Source of the DNA: Aralia elata
Taxonomy: Eukaryota > Streptophyta > Magnoliopsida > Apiales > Araliaceae
Assembly (NCBI GenBank): GCA_034770075.1
Contig: CM068377.1
Coordinates: 70,224,358 to 70,288,357, forward strand
Reading direction: 5' to 3'
Length of the DNA stretch: 64,000 bases
Part shown: positions 37,551 to 50,500 of the stretch, one piece after another
Position numbering within the stretch: the first letter of the stretch is position 1
How the letters are laid out: each line of letters opens with the position of its first letter
Position numbers and translations under genes: made by a program
The notes under the pieces: model-generated
Database searches by the model: none
Told to the model about the DNA's origin: nothing
Seen by the model: the letters and a program-made list of their open reading frames with translations, nothing else

Positions 37551-37920
37551 TCTTTTGCACGTCCTCGGACAAAACAAAAATAAACTACAGCACAAAATTC
37601 AACTAATCAAACTTGACAACTTTGAGCCACAAATTAAAATGAACTTCAACATGGACCTCAAAGATTCAAAACAGTAACTCTTGAAAAACTTCAAAACACT
37701 GCTTCATCTAAAATTCAAGATTACTTATCAATCTTACTCTACTCTTAACCCTTCGTGTGTGTGTGAATCCATATGTATCAAACCAATTAAAACTCAAAAA
37801 AATTTATGAGATCAAAGCCTTGAAGGAGAAAGAAAAACTCTAAACACCTATTTTCACACTACTCGCAGTTAACATAAGCAAATAACAGCAGAGGATCAAG
37901 AGGCTTTTTCTTCCTTCGGT

Positions 37921-38016
37921 AAGTGCGTTTTATGCTCCGTCTTACCAACGAGTGCGTTTTACGCTCCATCTCGCATGCCACGTGTTTATGAATGAGTGCG
38001 TTTTACGCTCCATCTC
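37921..38016 (-). other. Three copies of conserved Athila 3' hairpin motif
   Basis: On the - strand the phrase GAGATGGAGCGTAAAACGCA recurs at about 38016-37994 and 37972-37949, with a variant at 37943-37921. It folds as GAGCG, loop TAAAA, CGC, bulged A, CTC. A single copy is at 55377-55400 in Athila-B at the corresponding place between coding region and polypurine tract. Confidence 0.65.
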
Positions 38017-38743
38017 AATTCACTACATGAATCATAATTTTTCTTTTTCTTCTCTTTTTTTTGTTAAATCAAACATCTAACTTTTGCCTAAATCATTTCC
38101 CCTTTCTTAAATAAGACCTTATGTTTACTTCAAGTTATGATCAAACAAATGATAGAGTTCAAGAATTTCTCCCCTCGACATTCAATCGAAATAAATAAAT
38201 AAATAAAAAATCCTTTCCAAGTTAAAGCTAAGCCGACCAAATGGACAAGTGCAAAAAAATTGAAGGGGCTCAAATAAAGTAAAAATTAACAAAGAAAACC
38301 AAATTCAAACTACACAGTGTCTATCAATTTTCCAAAATGTTATCAACGAGAATCAAGATTTTATCATTGGTCAAAAATCAAAATCCAAATTAACTCATTG
38401 CTCAAGTGACTTATTTTAAAAATTACCTCGTTTTCGTAGGAAACACGATTGCACTTAGCATGTACAACAAGCCTTTAAACCCCAAGGTTACCCCAAGTGG
38501 ACGAGTTTTGTCTCGTGAAGGTTTGCAGAGAATATACCCACAAAATTTAAACTAACAAAATCAAACTTAAAATTTTTTATTTTCTTATATTATTTTTTTT
38601 AAAACACCCTAAATTTTAAAACACCCTAAATCCTTCCCCCACACTTAAAACTTACATTGTCCCTAATGTAAAGTAAAATGCAAAGAAAAGAAAAATAACA
38701 TAACCGAAATATAAATGCGAAAATAAAAAGAAATGAACTCCCC

Positions 38744-38759
38744 TTGGGTTGCCTCCCAA
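38744..38759 (-). other. Conserved Athila hairpin after integrase
   Basis: TTGGGAGGCAACCCAA on the - strand, with stem TTGGG/CCCAA and loop AGGCAA, preceded by GGCGCTG. The same hairpin preceded by AGCGCTAG is at 52926-52941 in Athila-B, shortly after the pol stop. Confidence 0.65.
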
Positions 38760-38862
38760 GCAGCGCCTTTGTTTATTGTCATTGGCTTGACATTAAACCT
38801 CTCAATCTTCATAAACTGGATCTACCAAATTCAGCAGCTCAATATTTTCCATTTGATATCCT

Positions 38863-41800
38863 TCATAGAAGGGTTTGAGTCTGTGACTGATTAAAAATCT
38901 TCCCTGTGCTTGGACTTTGAATTTTCACTGCACCGTGATTAAAAATGTCAGTAATAATAAATGGCCCGACCCAACGGGAGCGCAACTTACCTGGAAATAA
39001 TTTTAGCCTTGAATGATAAAGGAGAACTTTCTGTCCAACAACAAAGTTGTTCCTAGTAATTTTTTTGTCATGAAAGGCTTTTGTTTTCTCTTTGTAAATT
39101 TTAGAGCTCTCGTATGCATCATTCCTCAATTCCTCTAGCTCTTGCAACTGCAACTTCTTATGGACTCCAGCTCATATTACATTATCTAACTACCTAAAAA
39201 GCCTTGTGTTCTAATTCCACTGGTAGATGACATGGTTTCCCAAACACTAACCTATAAGGTGACATACCTATTGGAGTTTTGTAAGATGTTCTATAGGCCC
39301 AAAGTGCATCTTCTAACCTCAAACTCCAATCTTTTCTACTCGGCTTGACTACTTTTTCTAAAATGGACTTGACCTCCCGGTTGGATACCTCAGCCTGCCC
39401 ATTGCTCTGTGGATGGTAGGATGTAGAAACTTTATGCATCACATTGTATTTCTTGAATAGTGTCCCTAGCATCCTATTGCAGAAGTGAGTTCCCTTATCA
39501 CTGATTATGGCCCTTGGCGTTCCAAACTTGACAAATATGTTAGACTTGATAAAATCTGCAACAACTTTAGAGTCATCAGTCCTGGTGGCTTTAGCTTCCA
39601 CCCATTTAGAAACATAATCAACAGCCAAAAGAATGTAAACATTACCATAAGAAGCAGGAAATGGTCCCATAAAATCAATACCCCAAACATCAAAAGTTTC
39701 AACAATTAAAATACTTGATATATTTCCTGTCTTTTGATAATTTTCACATGATTTGCAGAACTAATAAGAGTCCTTAAAAATAGTGGGCTAAAAGAAACCA
39801 CATTCCAAAACCTTATGAGCTGTTCTTTTAGGTCCAAAATGGCCTCCACAAGCATAAGAGTGACAAAAGGTTAGAATAGATAAAAACTCACTTTTAGGCA
39901 CACACCTTCTAATTATCTGGTCAGCACAAAATTTCCATAAGTATAATACACTCTTAAGCTTTTATTTTTGGAATTTAGAGAACTCGCGATATTGGCATAC
40001 CAAGGTATAGCCTCATCAATGGAAAATAAATGCTTATCTGGAAAAGAATCATGCAATGATAACGCCTCTTCATCCTTAATCAGCCTGCTCAAGTGATCTA
40101 CCACCAAGTTGTCTGCTCCCTTCTTATCCTTGATCTCCAAGTCAAATTCTTGTAGCAATAGAATCCATCTAATTATTCTTGGTTTGGATTCCTTCTTAGT
40201 TAGTAAATACCTGAGAGCAGCATAGTCAGAATAAACTACAACTTTAGTACCAAGCAGATACAATCTAAACTTATCTAAAGCAAATACAACAGATAAGAGT
40301 TCTTTTTTAGTCGTAGTGTAATTAATCTGAGTAGCATTTAGAGTCCTAGAAGCATAATAAATGGCATGGACAGCTTTGTCAACCCTTTAGCCTAAGACAG
40401 CTCCTACTGCATAGTTGATTGCATCACACATGATCTCAAATGGCAACTTCTAATTTAGTGGTTATATTACCGGTGCCGAGGTCAATAGCTTCTTCAATTT
40501 GTCAAACGCCTCCTTACACTCGTCATCAAATTGGAATTCCACATCCTTTTGCAGCAACTTACGCAATGGCAAAGTTATTTTCGAGAAGTCCTTGATAAAT
40601 TTACGATAGAAATCTGCATGACCAAGGAAAGAACGAATCTCCCGCACACTTACGGGGTAAGGTAGAGCAGTAACAATTTCTATATTAGCTTTATCCACTT
40701 CTAATCCTTTAACTGAAACTACTTGGCCAAGTACTATACCTTGTTCCACCATAAAGTGACACTTTTCCCAATTAAGAACAAGATTAGTTTCTAAACATCT
40801 ATCTAGCACACGAGTCAGATTATCGAGACATACATCTAAAGAATCGTCGTGTATTGTGAAGTCATCCATAAATATTTCAATGCAGTTTTCAAGAAATCAG
40901 AAAAGATGCTTACTATACATCGTTGGAAGGTACCTGGTGCATTACACAGTCCAAAGGACATTCTACGATACACAAATGTACTAAAAGGACATGTGAATGT
41001 GGTCTTTTCTTGGTCTTCGGGTGCAATCACAATTTGGTTATAACCTGAAAACCCATCTAAAAAATAGTAATAAGCATGCCCAACTAATCTTTCCAACATT
41101 TGATCAATAAAAGGAAGAAGAAAGTGATCCTTTCTGGTTACAGCATTTAACTTCCTGTAATCAATACAAACTCTCCATCCTATCTGCATACGTGTGGGCA
41201 CCAACTCATTATCATCGTTTTTGATAACTGTGATTCCAGATTTCTTTGGTACTACCTATACTGGACTTACCTATTGACTATCTGAGATGGGGTAGATTAT
41301 GCCTGCATCAAGTAATTTCAGCACCTCCTTCTTCACTACCTCTATCATGGGTGGATTAAGTCTTCTTTGTGCGTCTCTAGTGGGCTTGGCTCTATCTTCC
41401 AAAAGGATTCTATGCATGCACGTAGCAGGACTAATACCTTTGATATCTGCTATAGTCCAACCAAAGACTGTTATATAGTCCCTTAGGACTCTGAGCAGTT
41501 TGTCCTCTTGTACTTTGGTTAGATTGCTAGCAATAATCACTGGTAGTGTCTCATTCTTCCCTAAGAATGCATACTTCAAGTGTGCAGGTAATGGTTTCAG
41601 TTCTAAGGTTGGGGCCTGCACAACAGATGGTAATAACTTTTGATGAGTAAAGAATGTAATGCAACTACAGTCTCCTTTAAGTCCTAATTCTGCTCAATCT
41701 CTTCTTCTTTATCTAATTCCAGACTGTTGGTGATGGCAACCTCCAAACTTTCCCTTTGTGTTTGTTTAAAATACTTCTGCACTAAAGAGTCAAGTACATC

Positions 41801-43943
41801 AATAGCAAAAATAGGGTGAATATCACTAGGGTACCTCATGGCCTCATATATGTTGAATTGTATCTTTTCACCATCAAACTCCATGGTTAAGGTTCCATTG
41901 TGCACATCAATCATAGTCCTTGCTGTTTTCAAAAATGGCCTCCCTAAAAGTATATGTGCAGGATTTAGGGATTTATCATCATCCATATCCACTATGTAAA
42001 AATCTGCAGGAAATATTAGTTCATTCACCTGCACTAAGACATCTTCAATTACCCCTTGGGGGTAAGTGTTAGTACGATCAACCAATTAAATAATAACACC
42101 AGTTTATTTCAAAGGACTTAGATTTAAAGAAGCAAAAATAGATAATGGCATGACATTAATTGAAGCTCCTAAATCTAGCATAGCTTTCTCAAATCTGGTA
42201 TTACCTGTTTTACATGGAATTGTAAACATGCCTGGATCTTTATATTTAGGGAGCATTTTTCTTTGAAGGACTGCTGATACATTCTCACCAACAATGACTC
42301 TTTCATCATTTTCCAATTTTCTTTTGTTAGTGCATAATTCTTTCAAAAATTTTGCATACCTGGGCACTTGCTTAATTGCATCTAGTAAAGGAATATTCAA
42401 CTCTACCTTCCTGAAAGTTTCTAGAATTTCTTTTTCTTGCTCATCCTTCTTTGAAGTTTTAGGATTCCTGGGAGGAAAAGGTAAAGGATTAGTCTTTAGC
42501 TGAACATGAGTGTTAGGTTTTACCTTTGATATTTTCGCATCCTCCTTAGCCTTATCTTCCTCAAATTCACCAATAGCTTTTGGTGCTTCCAATTGTTTTC
42601 CACTTCTCAAGGTTATGGCACATGCGTCATTCTCTCTCGGATTGACAATTGTTTGAGAAGGTAACTTCCTTGAACTTTGAGAGTCCAATCGACTAACTGT
42701 CGTAGCAAGTTGACTCATCTGATTTTCTTGATTGTGGATGGAAGTCCTTGTCTCTTGTTGGAATTATTGTGTTTGATTCATGAATGCCTTGAACATGTCC
42801 TCAAGAGATGTTCCAGAATTAACAGGAGCAACTTGTCTAGGTTGGTACTGTGGTTGAGCTGGTTGAAAACTTTGCTGACCATTTGGGAAAACACCTTGCA
42901 CTAGTGGCCTAGTACCTCCATAGGTTAAATTGGGATGATCCCTCCATCCGGAATTGTAAGTGTTAGAGTAGGGATCATATTTTCTCTGGGGTTGTCCTTG
43001 ATAATTCCCCATTGCATTTGCTTATTGCATATTATCATCCTCTTGCAGTGTTGGACATGCATCTGTATTGTGATTTGTTAACAAACAAATGCCACAAGCT
43101 TTTGCTGCTGGCATATTTCTTATAGTCATTTGACGAATAAGAGAAGTTAGACTTGCAATTTGTTGTTCAATAGCAGAAACTTTTACCTCATTCACATTCC
43201 TAGGTGAGAAATCAAGTCGACTGCCAAATTATTGAGAATTAGCTGCCATATTTGCAATGAGATTTCTTGCAGCCTCGGGAGTCTTGTCCACCAGAGCTCC
43301 TCCACTAGCAGCATCAAACATACTCCTATCTGTAGATAAAAGACCTTCATAGTAGTATTGGATGAGGAGTTGATCACTAATTTGATTATAGGGGCAGCTT
43401 GCACATAGTTTCTTAAAACGTTCCCAATACTCGTATAGGGTTTCTCCATTATTCTGCCTCACACCACAAATTTCTTTTCGAATGTTGGCTGCTCTTGAAG
43501 CGGGAAAATATTTTTCTAAGAATAATCTTTTCATCTCTTCCCATTTTGTGATACTTCCGGAGGGTAGATAGTAAAGCCAATCCTTAGCCAAATCTTTTAG
43601 AGAAAATGGAAAGGCTCTCAACTTGATTTGTGCATACCACATGAAATTCCTTCAAATGTTTGTGAGGGTCTTCACCTGCCAAACTATGAAAAGTAGGTAA
43701 AAGATGTATTAGCCCAGATTTTAATTCAAAATGACTATTAGCATCTAGATTAGGGAAGGTTATGCATAAAGGTTGTTGATTCAAAGCAGGGGCTGCAAGC
43801 TCCTTCAAAGTTCGGGTTTCTGCCATGGTGTCCTCTTCACAATTTTTCCGAGCTACCTTCCTTAATCTACGAATGGTTCTCTCTATTTCTGGATCACACT
43901 TTAAATCACTTTGATTAGTAGATCGAGTTTTGGACATAAACAA
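38863..43943 (-). pseudogene. Gag-pol of Athila-A, multiply frameshifted
   Basis: From 43943 leftward: gag N-terminus with SGLIHLLPTFHSLAGEDPHK, gag core (43642-43229), a Pro/Gln-rich segment (43012-42764), the linker with ACAITLRSGKQL, an aspartic protease with LDLGASINVMPLSIF (42210-42140), reverse transcriptase (41204-40836, then 40869-40462, with the MDDF active-site box at the shift), RNase H with QEFDLEIKDKKGADNLV (about 40130), integrase core with ISDKGTHFCN and GQAEVSNREV (39500-39360) and the integrase tail (39153-38863). At least five frameshifts (for example near 43600, 41650, 40850, 39900 and 39170) and several stops inactivate it. Confidence 0.88.
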
Positions 43944-44037
43944 TCAAATAAAATTCAAATTACCTGAGTACAACAAAAAAAATAATAAATAAAGATAAAA
44001 ATAATGATAATAAAGAAAAATAAACTAAAATCACTCC

Positions 44038-44055
44038 CCGGCAACGGCGCCAAAA
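44038..44055 (-). other. Primer binding site of Athila-A, tRNA-Asp type
   Basis: On the - strand TGGCGCCGTTGCCGGGGA lies a few bases from the 5' LTR end. It is complementary to the 3' end of plant tRNA-Asp and is the usual Athila/Tat primer site. It is not a tRNA gene. Confidence 0.85.
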
Positions 44056-44057
44056 TT

Positions 44058-45904
44058 TGATGTGCTGTCGCAAGCAACCAAAAATAAAACCTCGTTGGGA
44101 AAGATAATAATGTAGCAGTGTGATTAGTCTAAATTTATGCTTTGTTTACCAAAAAGGAGGGGTTTATAATTTGATTTCACTAATTATCAAGAACAGAATT
44201 AAAAGTGATAAGAATAACCAATTAATTAAAGATTTCAGTTCTTCCGGATCAGTATCACCTTTTTACAACAATAGAATAAATAAGTAAAGCAAGATTTATC
44301 CTTCAATGAAATTAATAGCCCTAGGTAGCAACAAGCTCTACTACCTGAAACTCCCCTTAGATTATCACTGAATGAAACAAGGTCTTCACAAGATTCTAAC
44401 TATTATACAACCTAGAACAAGCTCTCTAGATTTAATATAATAGTTGTATTAAGAACTAGGAAATTAGACTAATCCAAGCAACAATCACACAAGTTCTTGT
44501 CTTCCGATAATCATAGCAATACTCAAAAGCTTGACCACAATCATGTATCACTAATTACTACTTATGATTAGGAACAATATCAATTACACGTAATACTGTC
44601 CCTTAATCTAGCAGGTGAAATTAATCAAATTGACTTAACCGATCACATTAAACCAATCGGAATAAATATCATTCAACAATTAAAATAGATTATCAAGAAT
44701 GAATTTCATGTAAGAATGAATAAATATATTATACTTAATCAAACCATTACCTGTAAACAAGGTTCAACATCCCCTTCGAACTGAATAAGGAACTAGCCTA
44801 ACATAATAAGTCCGATGAATACTTTCTTGATTTATAAAAGGGATGAGGGCAACAACCTCACTATGGAGGTGATCCTCTTTCCCTACTAAATTATAAAAGG
44901 GGTGAGGACAACAACGTCACTATGGAGGTGATCCTCTTTCCCTACTAATTATACTAGAATTTGGAGAATATGGAGAATGGTGGGTGAATTAATGTGTGAA
45001 TTAGCAAAATACAAGCCTAGCTTCACTTGGTATTTATAGGAACTCATGGTGTGCTAAACCATAAACATAAGTCAAGATTAAACACCCAATTTACTCATGT
45101 GCATCAGCCAACCAAGAAAGAAGCCACCCAAAAACGTGCACACGTGATGTGCTAAAAGTCCAAATATTGCAACTAAACTAATCAGCACCTTGTAAGCCAA
45201 TTTTGAATTTGTAAACCACCGAATTGGACTTTGGACAAAGAATAAAAGTTGTAGCCCTAGATTTTCTAATGAATGTGGGCTTTTGAATCACTTGATTTGG
45301 AGTTGGAAAGATCAAGTTATGGCCCAAATACGCCCAGTGGTCCGAACATGAATCCAGTCCATGCGGGAATCGGATCAGCTGTATAAAAAGAAATATTTGG
45401 AGGCCCAAATGAACTCAAATTTTTGCTCACCATACCATTCTGGAAAGCTTGAGAAGTCCACTAAAAACTTCAAGAAGATCACATTCTCATTTGAAAACTC
45501 TAACACAATTCAAATCGCAAACGAAGCCCCAGAGGTCAATCTGTCCAAAAGCCAAACAATCTAAAATTTTCAACTTCGACGTCCATTGGTAAAATGGTCA
45601 TGACTTTCTCGCCCGAGCTCTGATTTAGGCGTTTCAAGATTATCCGGAAAGCTAAGAAATAGATTTACAATTTTTCTTCTTTGAGCTTTGAGAGATATTG
45701 GTTGGACGAAAGACAAAATGAAACCTCAAGGGGACGGACAGATTTCAAAACAATCCAAAAGTGCGGAAATAACTCATTTTTCATTTAATAGCTCCATTTG
45801 CAACCTAAATCAAAATATTAGAATAGTGAGTACATTTAGGTGTCAAATAAGTATAAAAGACTAGACATTAAGAGATAAAAACATAACATATTTTATACTT
45901 ATCA
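44058..45904 (-). repeat. 5' LTR of Athila-A
   Basis: 1847 bp, closely similar to the 3' LTR. It lacks about 29 bp near 44120, exactly the conserved U5 motif, apparently lost between two AGTG repeats. Confidence 0.92.
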
Positions 45905-46348
45905 TTTATTTATTTAAATATAATTCGAATTGTTCTAATTAATTTATTCACAACCGGTTTAATATGGAGAATCTTAAGGGTCACATCGTAAAAGAAAAAT
46001 ATTTATTTAAGAAGTAAATGGCATAATTGTAATAATAAGTTAAGTGTATTTAATTTAGTCTATGGAGATAGAATAAATTAAATAGCTTAATATTTATTAT
46101 TTAATATTTTGAAAATATTAAATATAAATTAATAAGAGGAGTCTTATTATTATTATTTGATGAGTAGGTTTTATACCTACGAATTGGATACTATTTGACT
46201 GCATTATTTTCAATTTTCTTGAGTCGTAGTTACTTTTCATGCGTTTTTTGGGTTTGTGTAGGCACTCTGCATTTGGAACCAAAGTGGTGGGGAATGGAGC
46301 ATTGAAGCAGGAAAAAAAATGAAAAGAATAGTAAGTTGCTGAGGAGCT

Positions 46349-46468
46349 GCGCGGCCGCGCGGGAATTGTATTGGAAGGCGGCGCGAGCGCGCAGGGTGTT
46401 AGACCGAGCCTCTACTGGGATGCTGCGCGAGCGCGCTGTGGGTATGCTGTGGCTTGGCGTGGGCGCAC
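46349..46468. promoter_or_regulatory. Two 32-bp-spaced palindrome pairs in Athila-B U3
   Basis: Boxes of form GCGCG-NN-CGCGC start at 46349 and 46381 (centres GC and AG) and at 46425 and 46457 (AG and GG; the last is decayed to GCGTGGGCGCAC). Each pair is offset by exactly 32 bp. They lie 100-220 bp upstream of the TATA box, where promoter control sites are expected. Regulatory role is inference. Confidence 0.6.
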
Positions 46469-46567
46469 TAGTGCGTGTTGACTGAGTTGACTTTTCAGCA
46501 ATTTAAAAGAATTTGATGTGTAATTAGATTTGATACTCTTTAATTAATTAGGGTTTTTATTAGATAC

Positions 46568-46575
46568 TATAAATA
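46568..46575 (+). promoter_or_regulatory. TATA box of Athila-B 5' LTR
   Basis: TATAAATA in the LTR, repeated at 56216-56223 in the 3' LTR. It separates the GC-box region (U3) from the likely R region. Confidence 0.65.
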
Positions 46576-47304
46576 GTTGTTGAATTTATTATTAAAAAAA
46601 AGCCTTAGTTTTTGGAGCAATTGGAGGAGACTTGAAGCAAGTTGATAGCAGGAGAAAGCAAGGAGGAGCAGGACAGAGATTGGAAGATTGCTTACAGTGT
46701 TTCTTCTCTTTTCTCTCTATTCCAAATTTTTGATATTATTAAACTTGTGGATGATGAATTCTAGTTTAATTATGAACTAAAATTCTTTTAAGGCTATAAT
46801 GGATCTTAATGCGTAGTTTTGAATAGCATGCTTCTTTGAATATTATGATTAGTTATTGTTGGATTGTCTATTATGGTTTGTGCTGAATTGTTTAATTATC
46901 TGGCCAATAATTACCGAGATAATCTGTATGAATTCGAGAGATGAAGTATAGATTTAGATCTGACCATAATAGCATGTGATTGTGTTTTCTGCCGTCGATG
47001 GAATTCATAATTTGTGATTTGAGATAAGTTGTTTATGAAACATTGAAAGATGGTCATAAATAGTGATGAGTTCTTGGTTAACAATCCAGATTAATTAGCA
47101 TAATCCAAAGGGAGACATGTTAAGTAAAACAAAGCATTAAGTGAAGTTATAGTCTTAAATCTTTAAAAATCTGTTTTCAAACTAGTGTTAGTAATTTAAT
47201 TTAGAATTAATTCGTTAAATTCAAAACCTTAGAAATTGTTGATCATTTGTTTACTAAAACAGATTTGATTTAAATTGGGAATTTGTTATTATAGAAACAA
47301 TTCT

Positions 47305-47329
47305 TCTCTGTGGGACGATACTCTACTTT
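47305..47329 (+). other. Conserved Athila U5 motif, 5' LTR of Athila-B
   Basis: Contains CTCTGTGGGACGATACTCT and corresponds to 35743-35769 (- strand) of Athila-A. The other LTR copy is at 57094-57118. Confidence 0.55.
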
Positions 47330-47398
47330 CACTTTATTACTTGTGGACTGCGTATACTTGCGTATTATTGCTAGTATAGATTTTGGCAAACAAGTTTT

Positions 47399-47416
47399 TG
47401 GCGCCGTTGCCGGGGA
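47399..47416 (+). other. Primer binding site of Athila-B, tRNA-Asp type
   Basis: TGGCGCCGTTGCCGGGGA, six bases after the LTR end, complementary to plant tRNA-Asp 3' end. Confidence 0.88.
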
Positions 47417-47517
47417 ACAATTGTGTCTATAATTTCAAGTTTTAAATTTAATTAATTCAGTTTTAGTTAACATTGTTTTTCTTGTTACTTCCTGTTTCAG
47501 GTGATCTTGGTTTGTTT

Positions 47518-50500
47518 ATGCAAACACGATCAAAGTAGTCGGAACTTGTGCAGAGTGAAGATGATCTTGAAAACAAGTTACGCAAGTTAAGAAAGTTTTG
47601 TCGCGAGACAATCGAGAAAGAAAAAATGGCTAACGAAGAACAGAAATCATTGAGGGAATATGCCATGCCTAAGCTTGATGAAATCAGGTCAAGCATCACG
47701 AGGCCAGCCATCACGGCTAATTCCTTTGAGATCAAGTCGGGTACAATTCAGATGATTCAGAATGCGGTACAGTTTGGGGGATTAGCCAACGATGATCCTA
47801 ACGAGTACTTGGTTAGCTTCCTTAAGATTTGTGATACATTCAAATATCCCAATGTAACTGATGATGCGGTGAGACTACGTCTGTTTCCGTTTTCACTAAG
47901 GGATAAAGTAAAGAGTTGGTTGCACTCACTTCCACCGGGGTCCATCACAACTTGGGATGACTTGGCCCAGAAATTCCTAGCAAAATTCTTTCCGTCGGCT
48001 AAGTCTGCTAAGTTGAGAAACAATATTTTCACTTTTGAGCAAAGTCATGGAGAGACATTGTATGAGGCTTGGGAAAGGTTCAAAGAGTTATTGAGAAGAT
48101 GTCCACATCATGCATTACCCAAGTGGCTGCAAGTCCAGACATTCTACAATGGGCTGAGTAGTAATACTCGAACAATTATAGATACAGCTGCGGGGGGAGC
48201 ACTTATGGATAAGAATTTTGATGAAGCTTACACCTTGTTAGAAACTATGGCTGCAAATAACTATCAATGGCCGACGTCGAGGATGAATCACCAAAAGGTA
48301 GCTGGAGTTTTGGAAGTAGATGCGGTCACTGCACTAACAGCTGAGATGGCGGCCATGTCTAAGAAAATTGAAGCTTTGGCAGAGTCGAAGGTCCAGCAAG
48401 CAGCTTATGTGTGTGAGCTATGTGCAGGTTCACATCCGACGGAATATTGTGCTATTAATCCGGAATCTGTACAATACTTGGGGAGTTACAACCGACAGCA
48501 ACAACCATACCATAATGCATATAATCCGGGGTGGAAGAATCATCCGGGTTTCTCATGGAGCAACAACACTCGAGTTCAAAATCCCGCTCCAAGATCACAG
48601 AATCCCCCGGGTTTTCAGAACCAAGCTCCACAACAGGCAAAGAGAAAACCCAATTTAGAAGAGTCTTTGGCAAGATTTATCACAGCATCGGAAAAAAGAA
48701 TGAATGAGCAAGATAAGCTGTTAAATCAGGTAGACTTGAATGTGAAGAGCCAAGTGGTGTCAATTCGGAATCTGGAAAATCAGCTCGGTCAGTTGGCTCA
48801 AGTCTTGAATAATCGACCGCAAGGAGCACTTCCAAGTGATACAGAGGTTAACCCCAAGAGAGATGGTAAGGAACAATGTCAAGCTGTAACACTTCGAAGC
48901 GGGAAGCAACTCCAGCAGACCAGCGCGGCCGCGCCTGAAATACAAAGGGAGGCAACGCGGCCGCGCCCATCCCCAGTCCCAACTCCTGCAGAGAACTTGG
49001 TAGAAAAAGACAAGGAAACGGAAACTGAGATGAAAGATAAGGAGAAAGTAAAGCAAGTAGTAGTATATCCTCCTGTTCCATATCCACAGAGATTTCAGAA
49101 GCAGAAAATAGACAAACAATTCTCCAAATTCCTTGAAATCTTTAAGAAGCTGCAAATCAACATACCGTTTGCTGAGGCTTTAGAACAGATTCCGAGCTAC
49201 GCCAAGTTCATGAAAGGAATTTTGTCAAGGAAGAAAAAGCTGGAGGATTATGAAACAGTAGCATTAACTGAAGAGTGTAGTGCCATATTGCAGAAGAAGT
49301 TTCCACCGAAGTTAAAAGATCCGGGTAGTTTCACTATCCCTTGCACCATTGGCAGCTTATCAATCAGCAGATGTTTGTGTGATTTGGGTGCAAGCATCAA
49401 CCTTATGTCGTTATCGATATATGTCCAGCTGGGTCTACCTGCACCGAAACTGACCAATATCTCTCTTCAGCTTGCTGATAGGTCGGTTACATACCCTAGA
49501 GGTATTGTGGAAGACATCTTGGTAAAAGTGGATAAATTCATATTCCCAGCCGATTTCATTATTTTAGACTATGAGGAGGACAAAGACATTCCTATCATAC
49601 TGGGGAGACCTTTCTTGGCAACTGGTAGAACACTTATAGATGTACAAAAAGGAGAATTGACTATGAGGGTGCAAGACTAAGAAGTGACATTTAATGTGTT
49701 CAAAGCTATGAAATTTCCTGCGGACGAGGAAGAATGTTTCCGGTTGGATGTGGTAGACAAAATGGTGGATGATGAGTTTTTGAGAAAATTGAATGAGGAA
49801 TCTTTGGAAACTGTGTTATTGGGAGAGGCTGACATGGATGACCCTGAGATGATGGAGTTCCTTCAAATTCTTGATACGGTGTCGAGGGTGCGCAAATTTC
49901 AGATTCCCTATGAACCTTTGGAACTTACTGATAAATCCTTGGAACGCTTGAAGCCATCTCTTGAGATACCTCCTACTCTTGAACTTAAACCTTTACCTAG
50001 TCATCTGAGGTATGCTTATTTGGGTGAATCATCTACTTTACATGTTATCATTGCATCTGTACTTAACAAATTGCAGGAAAATAAGTTGATTCGAGTTCTC
50101 CGGGAGTACAAATCAGCAATTGGTTGGACCATCGCAGATATTAAAGGAATTAGTCCATCATTCTGTATGCACAAGATCCTTTTAGAAGACGATGCCAAAC
50201 CAACGATAGAACAACAAAGGAGGCTGAACCCGATCATGAAAGAGGTGGTGAAAAAGGAAATTTTGAAGTGGCTTGATGCAGGTATCATTTACCCCATCTC
50301 CGATAGCAATTGGGTGAGTCCAGTCCAGTGCGTGCCTAAAAAGGGTGGTATGACGGTTGTAGAAAACGAGAATAATGAATTGATACCGACAAGGACAGTG
50401 ACTGGATGAAGGGTTTGTATGGATTACAGGAAATTAAACAAGGCAACCCGCAAGGATCACTTTCCTCTACCCTTTATTGATCAAATGTTAGATAGACTGG

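Larger units (their letters stand above)
35681..45904 (-). mobile_element. Athila-type gypsy element A
   Basis: 10,224 bp with LTRs 35681-37534 and 44058-45904, target duplication TTTAT (35676-35680 and 45905-45909), tRNA-Asp primer site beside the right LTR and polypurine tract beside the left one. It is therefore on the - strand. Coding sequence is a heavily frameshifted gag-pol. There is no ORF in the env-like position between integrase and the 3' LTR. Gag phrases such as SGLIHLLPTFHSLAGEDPHK and the DLGA protease motif are typical of Athila. Confidence 0.9.
46158..47392 (+). repeat. 5' LTR of Athila-B
   Basis: 1235 bp, TGATGAGTAGG to GGCAAACA. It lacks about 140 bp near 47015 that the 3' LTR has. 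It carries two paired-box units (46349-46468) about 100 bp upstream of the TATA box, hence in U3. Confidence 0.93.

Noticed and set aside
47399..47416. tRNA gene fragment
   Set aside because: The 18-bp match to tRNA-Asp is the primer binding site next to an LTR; no tRNA body follows. The same holds at 44038-44055, 57784-57795 and 21695-21706.
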